From Paludibacter jiangxiensis (GTDB lineage Bacteria; Bacteroidota; Bacteroidia; Bacteroidales; Paludibacteraceae), in NCBI GenBank assembly GCA_945870155.1, contig CAMBSB010000002.1, forward strand, positions 1 to 64,000: a stretch of 64,000 bases of DNA, in the 5' to 3' direction. Each line of letters starts with the position of its first letter. The stretch's first letter is position 1. Both the position numbers and the translations under genes were made by a program. The notes beneath the pieces are model-generated. The model saw only the letters and a list, made by a program, of their open reading frames with translations. It did not search any database and was not told where the DNA came from. Below, one piece after another: positions 10,813 through 22,179 of the stretch.

Positions 10813-10900
10813 ATTGTAATAATTTATACTACCCCTAACCCCTAATGGGGAAAAAGATAAGTTTATATTTTTTTTCTAAGTATTCCCCTTTAGGGCTTAT

Positions 10901-12838
10901 TTAAAAAATGAATAACAAAACTGCAATTAATAAAGTCCCAAAAAGAAAAACATAAGCATATTGCTGTAACTGACCCGATTGGAAGCCTTTTATGCGCAAT
11001 GAAACCCATTGTGTTGTATTGGCAAATCCATCCATGGTTGCATCTATCACATGTCTGTCGAACCAAGCAATTGGACGCGAAATATTATTGAATACAATAT
11101 TTTTGGTAATAAACATATATACTTCATCGATATAAAATCGATTGCTTGCTCCTTTATATAATCCTGAAAATATTTTAGCCAGTTTATCTGGAGTTGTGCT
11201 TTGTTTGCGATACATCATGGTAGCTATCAAAATTGAAATACTTGCTACAACTACACTCACAATAGCTACAGTCAGATTGATATGGATATGATAATCAGCT
11301 CCGGTACTGCTTACAAATTCTCCAAATGGAATAAATCCTGCAACACAAGTTACTGCTGCAAGAAAAATCAAAGGAAACGCCATAGCAAAAGGTGATTCGT
11401 GCGGTGTATGTCCGGCTCCATGATCATCGTGTCCGTGTGATGAGGCTTTGATAGTATAATCCTTGCCCCAAAATATGCTGTAATATAAACGGAACATATA
11501 AAATGCTGTTAATGCTGCTACGAAAGTCATTAACCCACCAATAAATGGGCTGAACTCGTAACTTGCAGAAAGAATTTCGTCCTTACTGAAAAATCCTGAA
11601 AATGGAGGAATACCGGCAATCGCCAAACATGCAATTAAAAATGTCCAGTTAGTTATAGGCAAATATTTACGAAGTCCACCCATATCTTTAATTTCGTTAC
11701 TATGAACGGCATGAATAACAGAACCTGCACCTAAGAATAACAATGCCTTGAACATAGCATGAGTAAACAAATGGAACATGGAAGCCATATAACCTGTACC
11801 TTCATGTCCTTCATATCCCGAAACTCCCAAAGCTACCATCATAAAAGCTATTTGCGAAATAGTAGAAAAAGCCAGCACACGTTTTATGTCTGTTTGAACA
11901 CAAGCTATAACCGCAGCAAAAAGGGCAGTAAATGCACCCACGTAAGCTATTCCATGGAGTACTTCGGGTGTCTGGAAATAATATACCGGAAAAAATCGAG
12001 CCACCAAAAATACACCGGCAACTACCATGGTTGCAGCGTGTATCAATGCAGAAACAGGTGTTGGACCTTCCATAGCATCGGGTAACCAAATTTGCAATGG
12101 AAACATAGCCGATTTACCTGCACCACCAATAAAAATTCCTGCCATTGCCCAACTTAATACCGAAAATCCCATGAATGTGATACCGGTAGTTCCGGCAAAA
12201 ACTGTTGTGTGTTCTGCTGTTAAAATGGTGAAATCAAATGTTTTAGTGTAGAACGAAAGTATAAGAATTCCTATAAGAAAGAACAAATCGGCAAATCGAG
12301 TTACAATAAAAGCTTTTTTTGCAGCTGCAACTGCTGATGGTTTTGTATAATAAAAACCTATTAAAAGGAAAGACGATACACCTACCAATTCCCAAAAAAT
12401 ATACATCTGAAAAATATTGGTAGCTACTACCAGTCCCAACATGGAAAAAGTAAACAACGATAGGAAAGCATAATAACGTTGAAAACCTTTCTCACCGTCC
12501 ATATAACTTAAACTATAAATGTTCACCATAAAAGAAATGGTAGAAATTACCACCAGCATCATTACGGAAATGGGGTCGAGCAAAATGCCTAAATTGATGT
12601 GCAAAGCATCGGTAAACCTGAGCCATTCCATATCGTAAACTATCACCTTTTCATAGACGCCGGCAACTTTATGCAGCGTAAAATACTCAAAAGCAGTATA
12701 ATAGGATAAAGCGGTAATAATTCCCAAAACTATAGTTCCAATTGTACCGGCTACTTTTGGTTTCCATTTAGAGTCAACCAGTCCCAAAACTATGAAACTG
12801 AGAAGTGGAAGTACTAAAATCAATAATGTATATTGCAT
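10901..12838 (-). CDS. nuoL: NADH-quinone oxidoreductase subunit L
   Basis: FWELVGVSSFLLIGFYY, WLPDAMEGPTPVSALIHAATMVVAGVFL. Confidence 0.96.
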   Translation of the reverse strand: MQYTLLILVLPLLSFIVLGLVDSKWKPKVAGTIGTIVLGIITALSYYTAFEYFTLHKVAGVYEKVIVYDMEWLRFTDALHINLGILLDPISVMMLVVISTISFMVNIYSLSYMDGEKGFQRYYAFLSLFTFSMLGLVVATNIFQMYIFWELVGVSSFLLIGFYYTKPSAVAAAKKAFIVTRFADLFFLIGILILSFYTKTFDFTILTAEHTTVFAGTTGITFMGFSVLSWAMAGIFIGGAGKSAMFPLQIWLPDAMEGPTPVSALIHAATMVVAGVFLVARFFPVYYFQTPEVLHGIAYVGAFTALFAAVIACVQTDIKRVLAFSTISQIAFMMVALGVSGYEGHEGTGYMASMFHLFTHAMFKALLFLGAGSVIHAVHSNEIKDMGGLRKYLPITNWTFLIACLAIAGIPPFSGFFSKDEILSASYEFSPFIGGLMTFVAALTAFYMFRLYYSIFWGKDYTIKASSHGHDDHGAGHTPHESPFAMAFPLIFLAAVTCVAGFIPFGEFVSSTGADYHIHINLTVAIVSVVVASISILIATMMYRKQSTTPDKLAKIFSGLYKGASNRFYIDEVYMFITKNIVFNNISRPIAWFDRHVIDATMDGFANTTQWVSLRIKGFQSGQLQQYAYVFLFGTLLIAVLLFIF

Positions 12839-12881
12839 ATTATCTAATTGTCAATTGTAAATGTTTTAATTGTCAATGTAA

Positions 12882-13223
12882 TTATTCTTTCATTTGGTCT
12901 AAGTTACCAACTTCAACACTGTTCAAATTGCGATAGATGTTAATGATTATTGCAATTGCAACAGCTGTTTCACATGCTGCAATAGCAATAGTGAAAAGTG
13001 TAAAATAAAAACCTTCAAGTCGTTCGGGATATAAATAACGATTGAAAGTAACGAAATTAATATCAGCAGCATTGAGCATTAGTTCAATCGATATCAATAT
13101 CATTAATAAACTTTTACGGGTAAGAAACCCATAAACGCCTGCAAAAAACATGATTAAACTAATTCCTAAATAAGCTTCCATAGGAATTGATCCGGAGAAA
13201 AAATTTGAAAATAATTCAGACAT
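12882..13223 (-). CDS. nuoK: NADH-quinone oxidoreductase subunit K
   Basis: SIELMLNAADINFVTF...AIAACETAVAIAI. Confidence 0.95.
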   Translation of the reverse strand: MSELFSNFFSGSIPMEAYLGISLIMFFAGVYGFLTRKSLLMILISIELMLNAADINFVTFNRYLYPERLEGFYFTLFTIAIAACETAVAIAIIINIYRNLNSVEVGNLDQMKE

Positions 13224-13316
13224 AAATTTTAAAATTACCCCAAAGTCCTAAATGGGATTTTGAGTTAGTTATAATTCATTTAAAACCTAAAAACATACAC
13301 TTTAAAGAGCTGTGAT

Positions 13317-13829
13317 TTACCTTCTTCGTGCAACCATGATAGCACCTACTATACAAGCTAACAATAAGATACTAATCATTTCGAAAGGCAATAAATACTG
13401 ATATTTATCTGTTCCCATCATAATATGCCCTAATTTCTGAGGTGTAAGTTCTTCCATTAAGGGAAGTTGGATAACTTTTTTTACATTCCAGTAAATTATA
13501 TGTCCACAAAAAGCTAAACCTGCAACTGAAGTAACCAAAGCCACTAACCTACGAATTGGTAACTCAGATTTTACATTTTCACCCGGTCGGTTTGTGAGTA
13601 AAATTGCAAAAATAAAAATCACCATAATTCCACCTGCATATACTGCAATTTGTACTGCAAATAAATAGCTGAAACCCAATAAAAGATACAATCCCGCAGT
13701 ACCTAAAAGTACAAATAACAAATAAGTTGCCGAACGAATAATTTGCTTTGATGTAACTGCCAAAATTGAGAAAACAGTAATTATTACTGCTAAAACGTAA
13801 AATATAATTTGTTCTGCCATAGACCCCAA
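13317..13829 (-). CDS. nuoJ: NADH-quinone oxidoreductase subunit J
   Basis: SATYLLFVLLGTAGLYLLLGFSYLFAVQIAVYAGGIMVIFIFAI. Confidence 0.95.
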   Translation of the reverse strand: MGSMAEQIIFYVLAVIITVFSILAVTSKQIIRSATYLLFVLLGTAGLYLLLGFSYLFAVQIAVYAGGIMVIFIFAILLTNRPGENVKSELPIRRLVALVTSVAGLAFCGHIIYWNVKKVIQLPLMEELTPQKLGHIMMGTDKYQYLLPFEMISILLLACIVGAIMVARRR

Positions 13830-13920
13830 ACCCCTTCTAAAGAGGATGTAGATTAGTTTATAATTGACCCTAAACCCAAAAGGGAAAAGAGTTGTTTGGT
13901 TTATTTATGTTTTTCTTTAA

Positions 13921-14010
13921 TCAAAATCAAATCTTAAAATCTTCAAACCCTCAAATTTTCAAACCCTCAAATCTTCAATCCCGATAGCTATCGGGACAAA
14001 TCTTCAAACC
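13921..14010. repeat. Tandem simple repeats and 18-bp palindrome in nuoJ-nuoI gap
   Basis: Repeated (A)TCTTCAAACCCTCAAAT-like units; palindrome TCCCGATAGCTATCGGGA at 13979-13996. Confidence 0.8.
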
Positions 14011-14015
14011 CATTT

Positions 14016-14513
14016 TTATTCCCCTTTAGGGGCAAGGGTTTCTTTCTTCTTCTCTCTCAGTTTTGATCCTTCTTTATTTAATGTCTGTATTAATTTACTT
14101 CTTGTAAATACGGCATTTTCAAAAGTATTATTGAACTTTATAGCATCCGAAGGACAAGTGATAACGCATAAATTGCAAAATGTACACATGCCTAAATCCC
14201 ATGAATATTTACTTAGGATCTTTTTCTTTTTGCCTTCAGCGGTTTCTATCATTTCAGAAGTAATGTTAATTGTTCCATTCGGACAATTCAACTGACATAT
14301 TCCACATGAAGTACAGGCATGTTCGTTGTTTTCGTCATGCGGCATCACCAATTCTGCTCTGAAACGGTCTGAAATTACCAAAGTATCTCTGTTTTCAGGA
14401 TATTGCTGTGTAACTTTTTTAGTCCACAATTCTTTCCATGTTACCGACATTCCACCCATAAGTGATCTGATTCCGGTAAATAATCCTGAAAAATATTCTG
14501 TTATTGAACTCAT
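14016..14513 (-). CDS. nuoI: NADH-quinone oxidoreductase subunit I (2x 4Fe-4S)
   Basis: CTSCGICQLNCPNGTI and CTFCNLCVITCPSDAI. Confidence 0.95.
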   Translation of the reverse strand: MSSITEYFSGLFTGIRSLMGGMSVTWKELWTKKVTQQYPENRDTLVISDRFRAELVMPHDENNEHACTSCGICQLNCPNGTINITSEMIETAEGKKKKILSKYSWDLGMCTFCNLCVITCPSDAIKFNNTFENAVFTRSKLIQTLNKEGSKLREKKKETLAPKGE

Positions 14514-14579
14514 TTTTTTATTTACAATTTAGATATTTACAATGTACAATTGAATTTAAATCAATTGTAATTCAATGAA

Positions 14580-15698
14580 TTAGATTATTCCAAATAAATC
14601 TTTCAAGGTTAATCCAGTGAGAACCAGTATAACCATTACAACAATATTTACCAGATTTATCGGCAATAAATATTTCCATTCAAGATTTAACAATTGGTCG
14701 ATACGTAAACGAGGAAAAGACCAACGTACCCATAAACTTAGGAAAATCAATACTGCTGTTTTAGCAAAAAACCATACATAAGAAGGAATAAAATCCATTA
14801 TTCCGTTAAATGCATCCCAGCCCTGAACCTGAATGGGTAAAAATCCACCTAAAAATACGGTAGTTGCAATGGATGCAATGATAAACATATTCAGATATTC
14901 GGCTAAGTAATAGAAACCAAATTGTAGACCGGAATATTCAGTATGATAACCGGCAGTTAACTCCGATTCTGCTTCAGGTAAGTCGAATGGACCACGATTT
15001 GTTTCGGCATGTCCTGATATTAAATAGATTACAAATGCAATAATAGAAGAAATATGACCATTAAAAATATTCCAGCAATATCGTTGACCTTCAATTAATT
15101 CTGAAAATTGCATTGTTCCTGCAAGTACAACTATGGTCATTAAAGCAAATCCGGCTGAAAGTTCGTAACTTACAAACTGAGCTCCACTTCGCATAGCTCC
15201 AATCATTGAATATTTATTGTTACTGGACCATCCTGCCAATAATACGCCAATAATACCAACCGATGAAACAGCTGTTACATATAAAACTCCAATATTAAAG
15301 TCAACAGCCAAAAGTCCTTTACCAAATGGAATTGCGCCAAATGTTGCCATGGAAGCCACAATCATAAAAAATGGTGCTGCAAAAAACAGAAATCTGTCGG
15401 AACGAGTGATCTTTACAATTTCTTTCAACAGAATTTTAATCATATCGGCCAAACTCTGTAACAATCCCCATTTACCAACGCGATTAGGACCATAACGTGC
15501 CTGAAAAAATGCAGTTATTTTGCGCTCAGCATAAATTAGTATTAAAGCTATTACCGCGTAAGCTGTTAACAAGGCTACAATTACCAAAGCAAATTCAATA
15601 AATAACACCCAAAATTCAGGCATTGAAGATCTTAATGTTGTATCCAGCCAAGTAGTGAGGTTTGATATTTCTAAAGGATGAGAATAATTTAGCAACAT
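14580..15698 (-). CDS. nuoH: NADH-quinone oxidoreductase subunit H
   Basis: [47 protein letters not shown] track extends to 15746, likely start 15698. Confidence 0.95.
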   Translation of the reverse strand: MLLNYSHPLEISNLTTWLDTTLRSSMPEFWVLFIEFALVIVALLTAYAVIALILIYAERKITAFFQARYGPNRVGKWGLLQSLADMIKILLKEIVKITRSDRFLFFAAPFFMIVASMATFGAIPFGKGLLAVDFNIGVLYVTAVSSVGIIGVLLAGWSSNNKYSMIGAMRSGAQFVSYELSAGFALMTIVVLAGTMQFSELIEGQRYCWNIFNGHISSIIAFVIYLISGHAETNRGPFDLPEAESELTAGYHTEYSGLQFGFYYLAEYLNMFIIASIATTVFLGGFLPIQVQGWDAFNGIMDFIPSYVWFFAKTAVLIFLSLWVRWSFPRLRIDQLLNLEWKYLLPINLVNIVVMVILVLTGLTLKDLFGII

Positions 15699-15812
15699 AA
15701 TTTTAAATATTTTAGTAAACGTGTATACAGGTAAACGAGTATACAAGTGAATGAACGAAAAGAATTTTAGGCGAATTGTGTACTCGTTTCCTAGTCTCCA
15801 TATTTCCTATCA

Positions 15813-17441
15813 TCATCTGTCAATATCCGGTATCACATAATCCATTGAACCACCTATACCTATAAAGTCGGATATTTTTTCGTTTTTACAAATCAATGGC
15901 ATAGCCGAAACAAGAGCCATTGAAGGAGAACGGAATTTTAAACGATAAGGGAATCTTTCACCTCTACTTTCGATAAATACGCCAAATTCACCTCTACAAG
16001 CTTCAATACGCGAATAATATTCTCCTTCGGGGAGTTTAATAATAGCTTTAGTTTTAGCACAAATTTCACCTTCGGGAATATTGTCAATCAATTGCTCAAT
16101 AATATGAAGTGATTCCTCTATTTCATCCAAACGGTTTAAATATCGGGCATATGAGTCGCCTTCGGTGCGGATAATTTCTTTAAATTCAACTTGATTATAA
16201 AGTGCGTAAGGAATATGTTTACGTATATCGCACGACCATCCCGAAGCTCTACCTGCCGGTCCTGTTACGGCATAAGATATGGCATCTTCCTTCGATAGAT
16301 TTCCAATTTTCACCATGCGTCCTAAGGCTATCACATTGTGTGAGAAGAATCTATCATATTCTCTTAACTTTGAGCGCATGTAAATAACGAAATCTTTTAC
16401 ATCTTTTTGAAATTGATTGTAAATATCAAACATGACTCCACCAACTACATTTTGATTGATAATTAATCGACCACCACAAGTTTTATCAAAAATATCCAAT
16501 ATAATTTCACGCTCACGCATACCATATATAAATGCCGTAGTTGCTCCCAAATCATTGGTTTGACAAGCCCATGCCAGACAATGCGAATCAATTCGATTCA
16601 ACTCATCCATAATGGTACGTATATACTGTGCTCTTTCGGGTACTTCAATTTCGGCAGCTTTTTCCACACACATACATAAACCATGGCGATTTATGTTGGC
16701 CGAAAGATAATCAAGGCGGTCGGTGAAGTGAAGTATTTGTGGGTAAGTTAGATTTTCGCTTAATTTTTCTATTCCACGGTGAATGTATCCACTGTGAACA
16801 TCAATTTTTTTTACAATTTCTCCATCCAAAGCTGTGCGAAAATGCATTACACCATGCGTTGATGGATGTTGTGGTCCAATATTGATAATATATGGATCGT
16901 CTTCAAAAACATTCACTGTTTCTTCAACCAAACCATCGGGAGTTTCCATAATGCGAGGTGCTGTATCCACCATTTCGACACTCTCGAACGAAAGTGGATT
17001 TAATTCAGGATTTGCATCATAATCTTTTCTTAAAGGATATCCAACCCAATCGGCGTTTAAAAAGAATTTACGCATATCCGGGTTATTTATAAACCTAATA
17101 CCCAATAAAGCATATACTTCCCTTTCGTTGAAATGTGCAGTTTCGAAAATATCTGTAATAGAGTAAAGTAATGGATTTTCACGGTCGGAAGTTCCTGTTT
17201 TCAACACCAATTCTTTGGATAAGTCGGTGGATGAACATAACAAATAATTTACTCCAAGTTCTTCGCCTCTGTCAACGCCTATTAATTTTACAAGAAAATC
17301 AAAAGGAAGTTCTGCATTATCACGCAGTGTCTTTACCAATAAATGTAATTGTTGCCAAGCTACAGTAACCGTAAGTTTTTGCTTTTGCTCAATAACTGCA
17401 TCAGGTACAGTGTTAAGTATTAGCTCTTTAATTTTTTCCAT
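15813..17441 (-). CDS. nuoCD: NADH-quinone oxidoreductase fused subunit C/D
   Basis: N-terminal NuoC and C-terminal NuoD (IGPQHPSTHGVMHFRTALDGE) in one ORF; stop is TGA followed by TGA TAG. Confidence 0.95.
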   Translation of the reverse strand: MEKIKELILNTVPDAVIEQKQKLTVTVAWQQLHLLVKTLRDNAELPFDFLVKLIGVDRGEELGVNYLLCSSTDLSKELVLKTGTSDRENPLLYSITDIFETAHFNEREVYALLGIRFINNPDMRKFFLNADWVGYPLRKDYDANPELNPLSFESVEMVDTAPRIMETPDGLVEETVNVFEDDPYIINIGPQHPSTHGVMHFRTALDGEIVKKIDVHSGYIHRGIEKLSENLTYPQILHFTDRLDYLSANINRHGLCMCVEKAAEIEVPERAQYIRTIMDELNRIDSHCLAWACQTNDLGATTAFIYGMREREIILDIFDKTCGGRLIINQNVVGGVMFDIYNQFQKDVKDFVIYMRSKLREYDRFFSHNVIALGRMVKIGNLSKEDAISYAVTGPAGRASGWSCDIRKHIPYALYNQVEFKEIIRTEGDSYARYLNRLDEIEESLHIIEQLIDNIPEGEICAKTKAIIKLPEGEYYSRIEACRGEFGVFIESRGERFPYRLKFRSPSMALVSAMPLICKNEKISDFIGIGGSMDYVIPDIDR

Positions 17442-17519
17442 TTTAATTCTTTTATTACATTTACAAATAACTTGAAAACATTCAATTGTAAATTGTAAAT
17501 GTTTAAATTGTAAATGATA

Positions 17520-18083
17520 TTATCTTTGTTTATTTCCCAAAAACTGTTCTACCTTTATTTTACGCTGCAATTGCATAAGTCCATAAAATAAAGATTCCGG
17601 GCGTGGTGGACAGCCTGGAACATAAACATCTACCGGAATAATCAAATCAACACCATTTACTACATGATATGAATTCACAAAAGGACCTCCCGAAATAGCA
17701 CAAGCACCCATGGCTAATACATATTTTGGTTCGGCCATTTGGTCATAAACTCGTTTTATCAGAGGAGCCATTTTATGCACCATTGTTCCTGCAACTATCA
17801 TTAAATCAGCTTGTCGCGGACTATTGCGGGTTACTTCCATTCCAAAGCGTGCAATATCATGGTGTGCTGCTGCAGTCGACATAAATTCAATACCACAACA
17901 ACTTGTTGCATATATCAAGGGCCAAATAGAATTGGAACGACCCCAGTTAATCATATCATCCAATTTACTTAAAACTACATTAACACCATTGGCTTCAAGT
18001 TCCTTAATGTAATTTTCAAGATACTCATTATCATTAAATTCCTCAGTTGGAATTCCTTTTATATCGATATTTTTTAATTCCAT
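17520..18083 (-). CDS. nuoB: NADH-quinone oxidoreductase subunit B
   Basis: [33 protein letters not shown]...CPPRPE. Confidence 0.96.
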   Translation of the reverse strand: MELKNIDIKGIPTEEFNDNEYLENYIKELEANGVNVVLSKLDDMINWGRSNSIWPLIYATSCCGIEFMSTAAAHHDIARFGMEVTRNSPRQADLMIVAGTMVHKMAPLIKRVYDQMAEPKYVLAMGACAISGGPFVNSYHVVNGVDLIIPVDVYVPGCPPRPESLFYGLMQLQRKIKVEQFLGNKQR

Positions 18084-18427
18084 TTTAATACATTTTTTCT
18101 CCAGGCATAAGCAAGACCTAAACCAAGAATCACTACAAAAAATAAAATACTATATAAACCCTGATAACCTAAATCGCGCACTACAGTGGCCCATGGAAAT
18201 AGAAATATTGCTTCTACATCAAACATAAGATATAGAATAGCATATAAATAATAACCCGATTTAAATTGTAACCACGAAGTACCGTGTGTTGGAATACCAC
18301 ATTCGTATGGTTCGCCTTTTTGAAGGTTGAATGATCTGGGGGCCAGAAGTAAAGCAATGCCAAGACCGGCAATTACTAATATTATACCTGCTAAAAATAC
18401 TACAAAAAATAAAGATAAATTTGTCAT
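18074..18427 (-). CDS. nuoA: NADH-quinone oxidoreductase subunit A
   Basis: [42 protein letters not shown]. Confidence 0.95.
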   Translation of the reverse strand: MTNLSLFFVVFLAGIILVIAGLGIALLLAPRSFNLQKGEPYECGIPTHGTSWLQFKSGYYLYAILYLMFDVEAIFLFPWATVVRDLGYQGLYSILFFVVILGLGLAYAWRKNVLKWN

Positions 18428-18647
18428 ATTTCATTAATATTTTTTTACACAAAAGAATCAAAGACTCGCTTTTTGACATTTTGATATTTATTCAATCAAT
18501 TTGATATCAAAATAATCTACAAAATATATTTTCTACTAACAATCACACTTTGCATTTTCTCAAAAAACGGTGCAAAGGAAATACAAAAAATTTATATACA
18601 TATCAGTATGCAACATAATTTATTGTTTTTAAGTATTGTTAAAAATT

Positions 18648-18688
18648 GAAAAGCGCAATAATAACTTAATATTATTGCGCTTTTTTTA
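18648..18688. terminator. Bidirectional terminator downstream of lepA
   Basis: GCGCAATAATA-acttaa-TATTATTGCGC flanked by A-run/T-run. Confidence 0.85.
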
Positions 18689-20473
18689 GTCTAATTTAAG
18701 CACTTCTAAAAAAGCTTTTTGTGGAACTTCAACATTACCAATTTGTTTCATCCGTTTCTTACCTTTTTTTTGCTTCTCAAGTAGTTTTCTTTTTCTACTT
18801 ATATCACCACCATAACATTTTGCAGTAACATCTTTACGTACAGCTTTAATTGTTTCGCGCGAAATGATTTTTGCCCCGATTGCAGCCTGAACTGCAATAT
18901 CAAATTGCTGACGAGGAATAAGTTCTTTTAGTTTTTCGCACATACGGCGGCCTAAATTTACAGCATTGTCCACGTGAATCAAACACGAGAGTGCATCCAC
19001 CGGTTCGCCGTTTAACAAAATATCCAAACGTATTAATTTTGAAGGTCTGAATCCGTTGGTATGATAATCGAATGATGCATAACCTTTTGAAATACTTTTT
19101 AGTCTGTCATAAAAGTCGAATACAATTTCACCCAAAGGTAAATCGTAAATCAATTCCATGCGATTGCCTGAAATATAATTTTGTTTAATCAATTCGCCAC
19201 GTTTACCCAAACAAAGCGTCATTATTTGACCAATATAATCCGTACGGGTGATAATTGATGCTCGTATATAAGGTTCTTCTATGCGGTCGATGGCCATAAT
19301 ATCGGGCAATCCTGATGGATTATGCACTTCAATTAAGTCGCCTTTGTTGGTATACACATTATACGAAACATTTGGTACTGTGGTAATTACGTTCATATCG
19401 AACTCTCTGTCCAACCGTTCCTGAATAATTTCCATGTGAAGCATTCCCAAGAAACCGCATCGGAATCCAAATCCTAATGCTACTGATGACTCAGCTTCAA
19501 ATGTCAACGAAGCATCATTGAGTTGAAGTTTTTCAATGGACGAACGTAAATCTTCAAAATCTTCGGTATCAATAGGATAAACACCGGCAAAAACCATGGG
19601 CTTAACCTCTTGAAAACCAGCAATAGAATTAAGACAGGGGCGTTTAACGTGTGTAATTGTGTCTCCTACTTTTACTTCTTTGGAAGTTTTAATACCGGAA
19701 ATAATATAACCTACATTACCGGCACTCAGTGATTTTGTTGGTGACATTTCCAATTTCAAAATACCAATTTCCTCTGCATAATACTCTTTTTCGCTATTTA
19801 CAAATTTAACAAAGTCTCCTTTGTTAATTGTTCCATTTTCAATTTTAAAATAGGCAATAATTCCACGAAATGAGTTAAAAACCGAATCGAAAATCAAACA
19901 TTGCAATGGAGCTTCGGGGTCACCTTTAGGAGAAGGTACTCTACTTACTATCGCCTCTAAAATATCATCAACTCCCAAACCTGTTTTGCCACTTGCACGT
20001 AAAATATCGGTAGCTTTGCAGCCCAGCAAGTCCACTATTTGATCTTCAACTTCTTCGGGCATAGCATTGTCCATGTCCATTTTATTCATGATAGGGATAA
20101 TTTCCAAATCATGTTCCAATGCCATATATAAATTTGAAATAGTTTGAGCTTGTATACCTTGAGTAGCATCAACTATCAATAATGCACCTTCGCAAGCAGC
20201 AATAGAACGTGAAACTTCATAAGAAAAATCAACGTGTCCGGGAGTGTCAATTAAATTGAAAATGTATTCTTCACCATTATGTTTATAAGTCATTTGAATA
20301 GCATGACTTTTTATAGTAATGCCACGCTCACGCTCCAAATCCATATTGTCCAACACCTGAGCCTGCATTTCTTTACCGGCTACCGTGTTAGTATATTCTA
20401 ATAATCTATCGGCCAAAGTACTTTTACCATGATCGATATGTGCAATAATGCAAAAATTGCGGATATTATTCAT
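18686..20473 (-). CDS. lepA: Elongation factor 4 (LepA)
   Basis: [46 protein letters not shown]-terminus. Confidence 0.97.
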   Translation of the reverse strand: MNNIRNFCIIAHIDHGKSTLADRLLEYTNTVAGKEMQAQVLDNMDLERERGITIKSHAIQMTYKHNGEEYIFNLIDTPGHVDFSYEVSRSIAACEGALLIVDATQGIQAQTISNLYMALEHDLEIIPIMNKMDMDNAMPEEVEDQIVDLLGCKATDILRASGKTGLGVDDILEAIVSRVPSPKGDPEAPLQCLIFDSVFNSFRGIIAYFKIENGTINKGDFVKFVNSEKEYYAEEIGILKLEMSPTKSLSAGNVGYIISGIKTSKEVKVGDTITHVKRPCLNSIAGFQEVKPMVFAGVYPIDTEDFEDLRSSIEKLQLNDASLTFEAESSVALGFGFRCGFLGMLHMEIIQERLDREFDMNVITTVPNVSYNVYTNKGDLIEVHNPSGLPDIMAIDRIEEPYIRASIITRTDYIGQIMTLCLGKRGELIKQNYISGNRMELIYDLPLGEIVFDFYDRLKSISKGYASFDYHTNGFRPSKLIRLDILLNGEPVDALSCLIHVDNAVNLGRRMCEKLKELIPRQQFDIAVQAAIGAKIISRETIKAVRKDVTAKCYGGDISRKRKLLEKQKKGKKRMKQIGNVEVPQKAFLEVLKLD

Positions 20474-20726
20474 TCGTAATTTTTCTGTTTTATTTTAGTG
20501 TGCAAAAGTACAAAAAAAATGATGAATAAAAAAGGGGTTTTTTAAGTTGTACAAATCATGAAAAAATGAATCTTCCAAAAAAAATGCTTTTTATATGAAA
20601 AGTAAAGATGATGATATAAATGCAAGTAAAATATTGTTTTACATTAGTTTAGCAGAATCAGTTAAAAGAAGAAGATAAAAAAAACGGGATGCAATGAAAA
20701 AAATATCAATAATTTCGCTTTGTTTA

Positions 20727-20757
20727 TTTGCAAGTTCAAAAAAACGATGTATCTTTG
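20727..20757 (+). promoter_or_regulatory. Promoter of left tRNA-Phe
   Basis: TTTG-N19-TATCTTTG matches Bacteroidetes -33/-7 consensus. Confidence 0.7.
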
Positions 20758-20773
20758 CACCCGCTAACAGAGA

Positions 20774-20846
20774 GGTACCATAGCTCAGTTGGTAGAGCAA
20801 AGGACTGAAAATCCTTGTGTCCCCGGTTCGATTCCTGGTGGTACCA
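20774..20846 (+). tRNA. tRNA-Phe (GAA), left copy
   Basis: 73-nt cloverleaf: GGTACCA/TGGTACC acceptor, TAGCTCAGTTGGTAGAGCA D-arm, anticodon loop with GAA, GGTTCGATTCC T-arm; CCA not encoded. Confidence 0.97.
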
Positions 20847-20851
20847 CAGAT

Positions 20852-20890
20852 AAAGCACTTTAGATCAATGATTTAAGGTGCTTTTCTTTT
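20852..20890 (+). terminator. Element-borne terminator downstream of left tRNA-Phe
   Basis: AAAGCACTT...AAGGTGCTTTT then T-rich run. Confidence 0.7.
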
Positions 20891-20948
20891 TATCCTACCC
20901 CTGCAAAATTACCTAATCTTTGACGATTTTAGTGTTGATTTATGTCCA

Positions 20949-20969
20949 ATGTAAACCAGGATGTAAACC
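20949..20969 (+). repeat. Left integrase arm-type direct repeats
   Basis: ATGTAAACC at 20949 and 20961, 12-bp start-to-start. Confidence 0.7.
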
Positions 20970-20979
20970 AAAAAACAAC

Positions 20980-22179
20980 ATGAATGCAACAGTTAATGTG
21001 CTATGTTACAAGTCAAAGACTTTAGCCAACGGTGAAAATCCACTAATGATTTCAGTATGTAAGGACGGAAAAAGGTCTTACAAAAGTTTAGGAATATCCA
21101 TAAATCCAGTATTTTGGGACTTCTCAAAGAATCAACCTAAACGGAATTGCCCCAATAAAGAACAGATTGAACAGTTAATTTCAGAGAAGAAAAAAGCTTT
21201 TTCGCAAACTATTTTAGAGCTAAACACCACTGAAAAAGATTACACCTCAGATTCGCTAATTGACAAGGTCAACAAACCTTTTAAACTTCAAACAGTTGGG
21301 CAAGTATTTCTGGCCCAAATTCAGCAGTTTGAAGCCACAAAACGCAAAGGTTATGCATTATCCTGCAAGCAGGTTTACAACTCTCTAATCAAATTTAATG
21401 GTCACTTAAACCTATATTTTTCTGATATAGATGTTTCATGGTTACGCAAATATGAAATTTGGTTACGTTCAGAAGGTATTGCAGAAAATACCATTGGCAT
21501 TAGATTTAGAACACTCCGAATGATGTATAATGTCGCTATAACAGAGAAATTTGTCAATCCTGAATGTTACCCTTTCCACTCGTATAAAGTCTCTAAATTG
21601 CACGAAGAAACAGCCAAAAGAGCACTGACAAAATCCGATATTCAAAAAGTAATAGATTATCATTCAAGCAAATCACACGTTCAACTTGCTATTGATATTT
21701 TTACATTTACTTATTTTATGGGTGGTATTAATTTCGTTGATATAGCTCTTCTGACAAAAGCAAATATAATCGAAAATCAACTTGCTTATTACCGTAAGAA
21801 AACTGGCAAGCTCATAAAGCTGCCAATTCAGCCAAAAGCAATTGATTTAATCTGCAAGTATCAAAATGCCAATAGTGAGTATTTATTTCCGATATTATTT
21901 AGTTACCATACAACAGAGCAACAAATCGCCAATCGAATTCATAAAGTAATAACCAAAGTCAATACTCAGTTGAAAAAACTAGGTAAAGAATTAAAAATTC
22001 AAATAGACATAACCACCTATGTTGCCCGGCACTCATTTGCCACTGTTTTAAAGCGCTCAGGCGTTTCCACTTCCATAATAAGTGAATCACTGGGGCATAG
22101 TTCCGAAAAGGTCACGAGGATTTATCTGGATAGCTTTGAGAACAGCCAAATCAGCGAAGCGATGATGAATCTACTCTAA
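20980..22179 (+). CDS. Tyrosine recombinase/integrase
   Basis: N-terminal Arm-DNA-binding MNATVNVLCYKSKTLANGENPLMISVCKDGKRSYKSLGISINP; C-terminal ARHSFATVLKRSGVSTSIISESLGHSSEKVTRIYLDSF; start taken as ATG 20980. Confidence 0.93.
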   Translation: MNATVNVLCYKSKTLANGENPLMISVCKDGKRSYKSLGISINPVFWDFSKNQPKRNCPNKEQIEQLISEKKKAFSQTILELNTTEKDYTSDSLIDKVNKPFKLQTVGQVFLAQIQQFEATKRKGYALSCKQVYNSLIKFNGHLNLYFSDIDVSWLRKYEIWLRSEGIAENTIGIRFRTLRMMYNVAITEKFVNPECYPFHSYKVSKLHEETAKRALTKSDIQKVIDYHSSKSHVQLAIDIFTFTYFMGGINFVDIALLTKANIIENQLAYYRKKTGKLIKLPIQPKAIDLICKYQNANSEYLFPILFSYHTTEQQIANRIHKVITKVNTQLKKLGKELKIQIDITTYVARHSFATVLKRSGVSTSIISESLGHSSEKVTRIYLDSFENSQISEAMMNLL

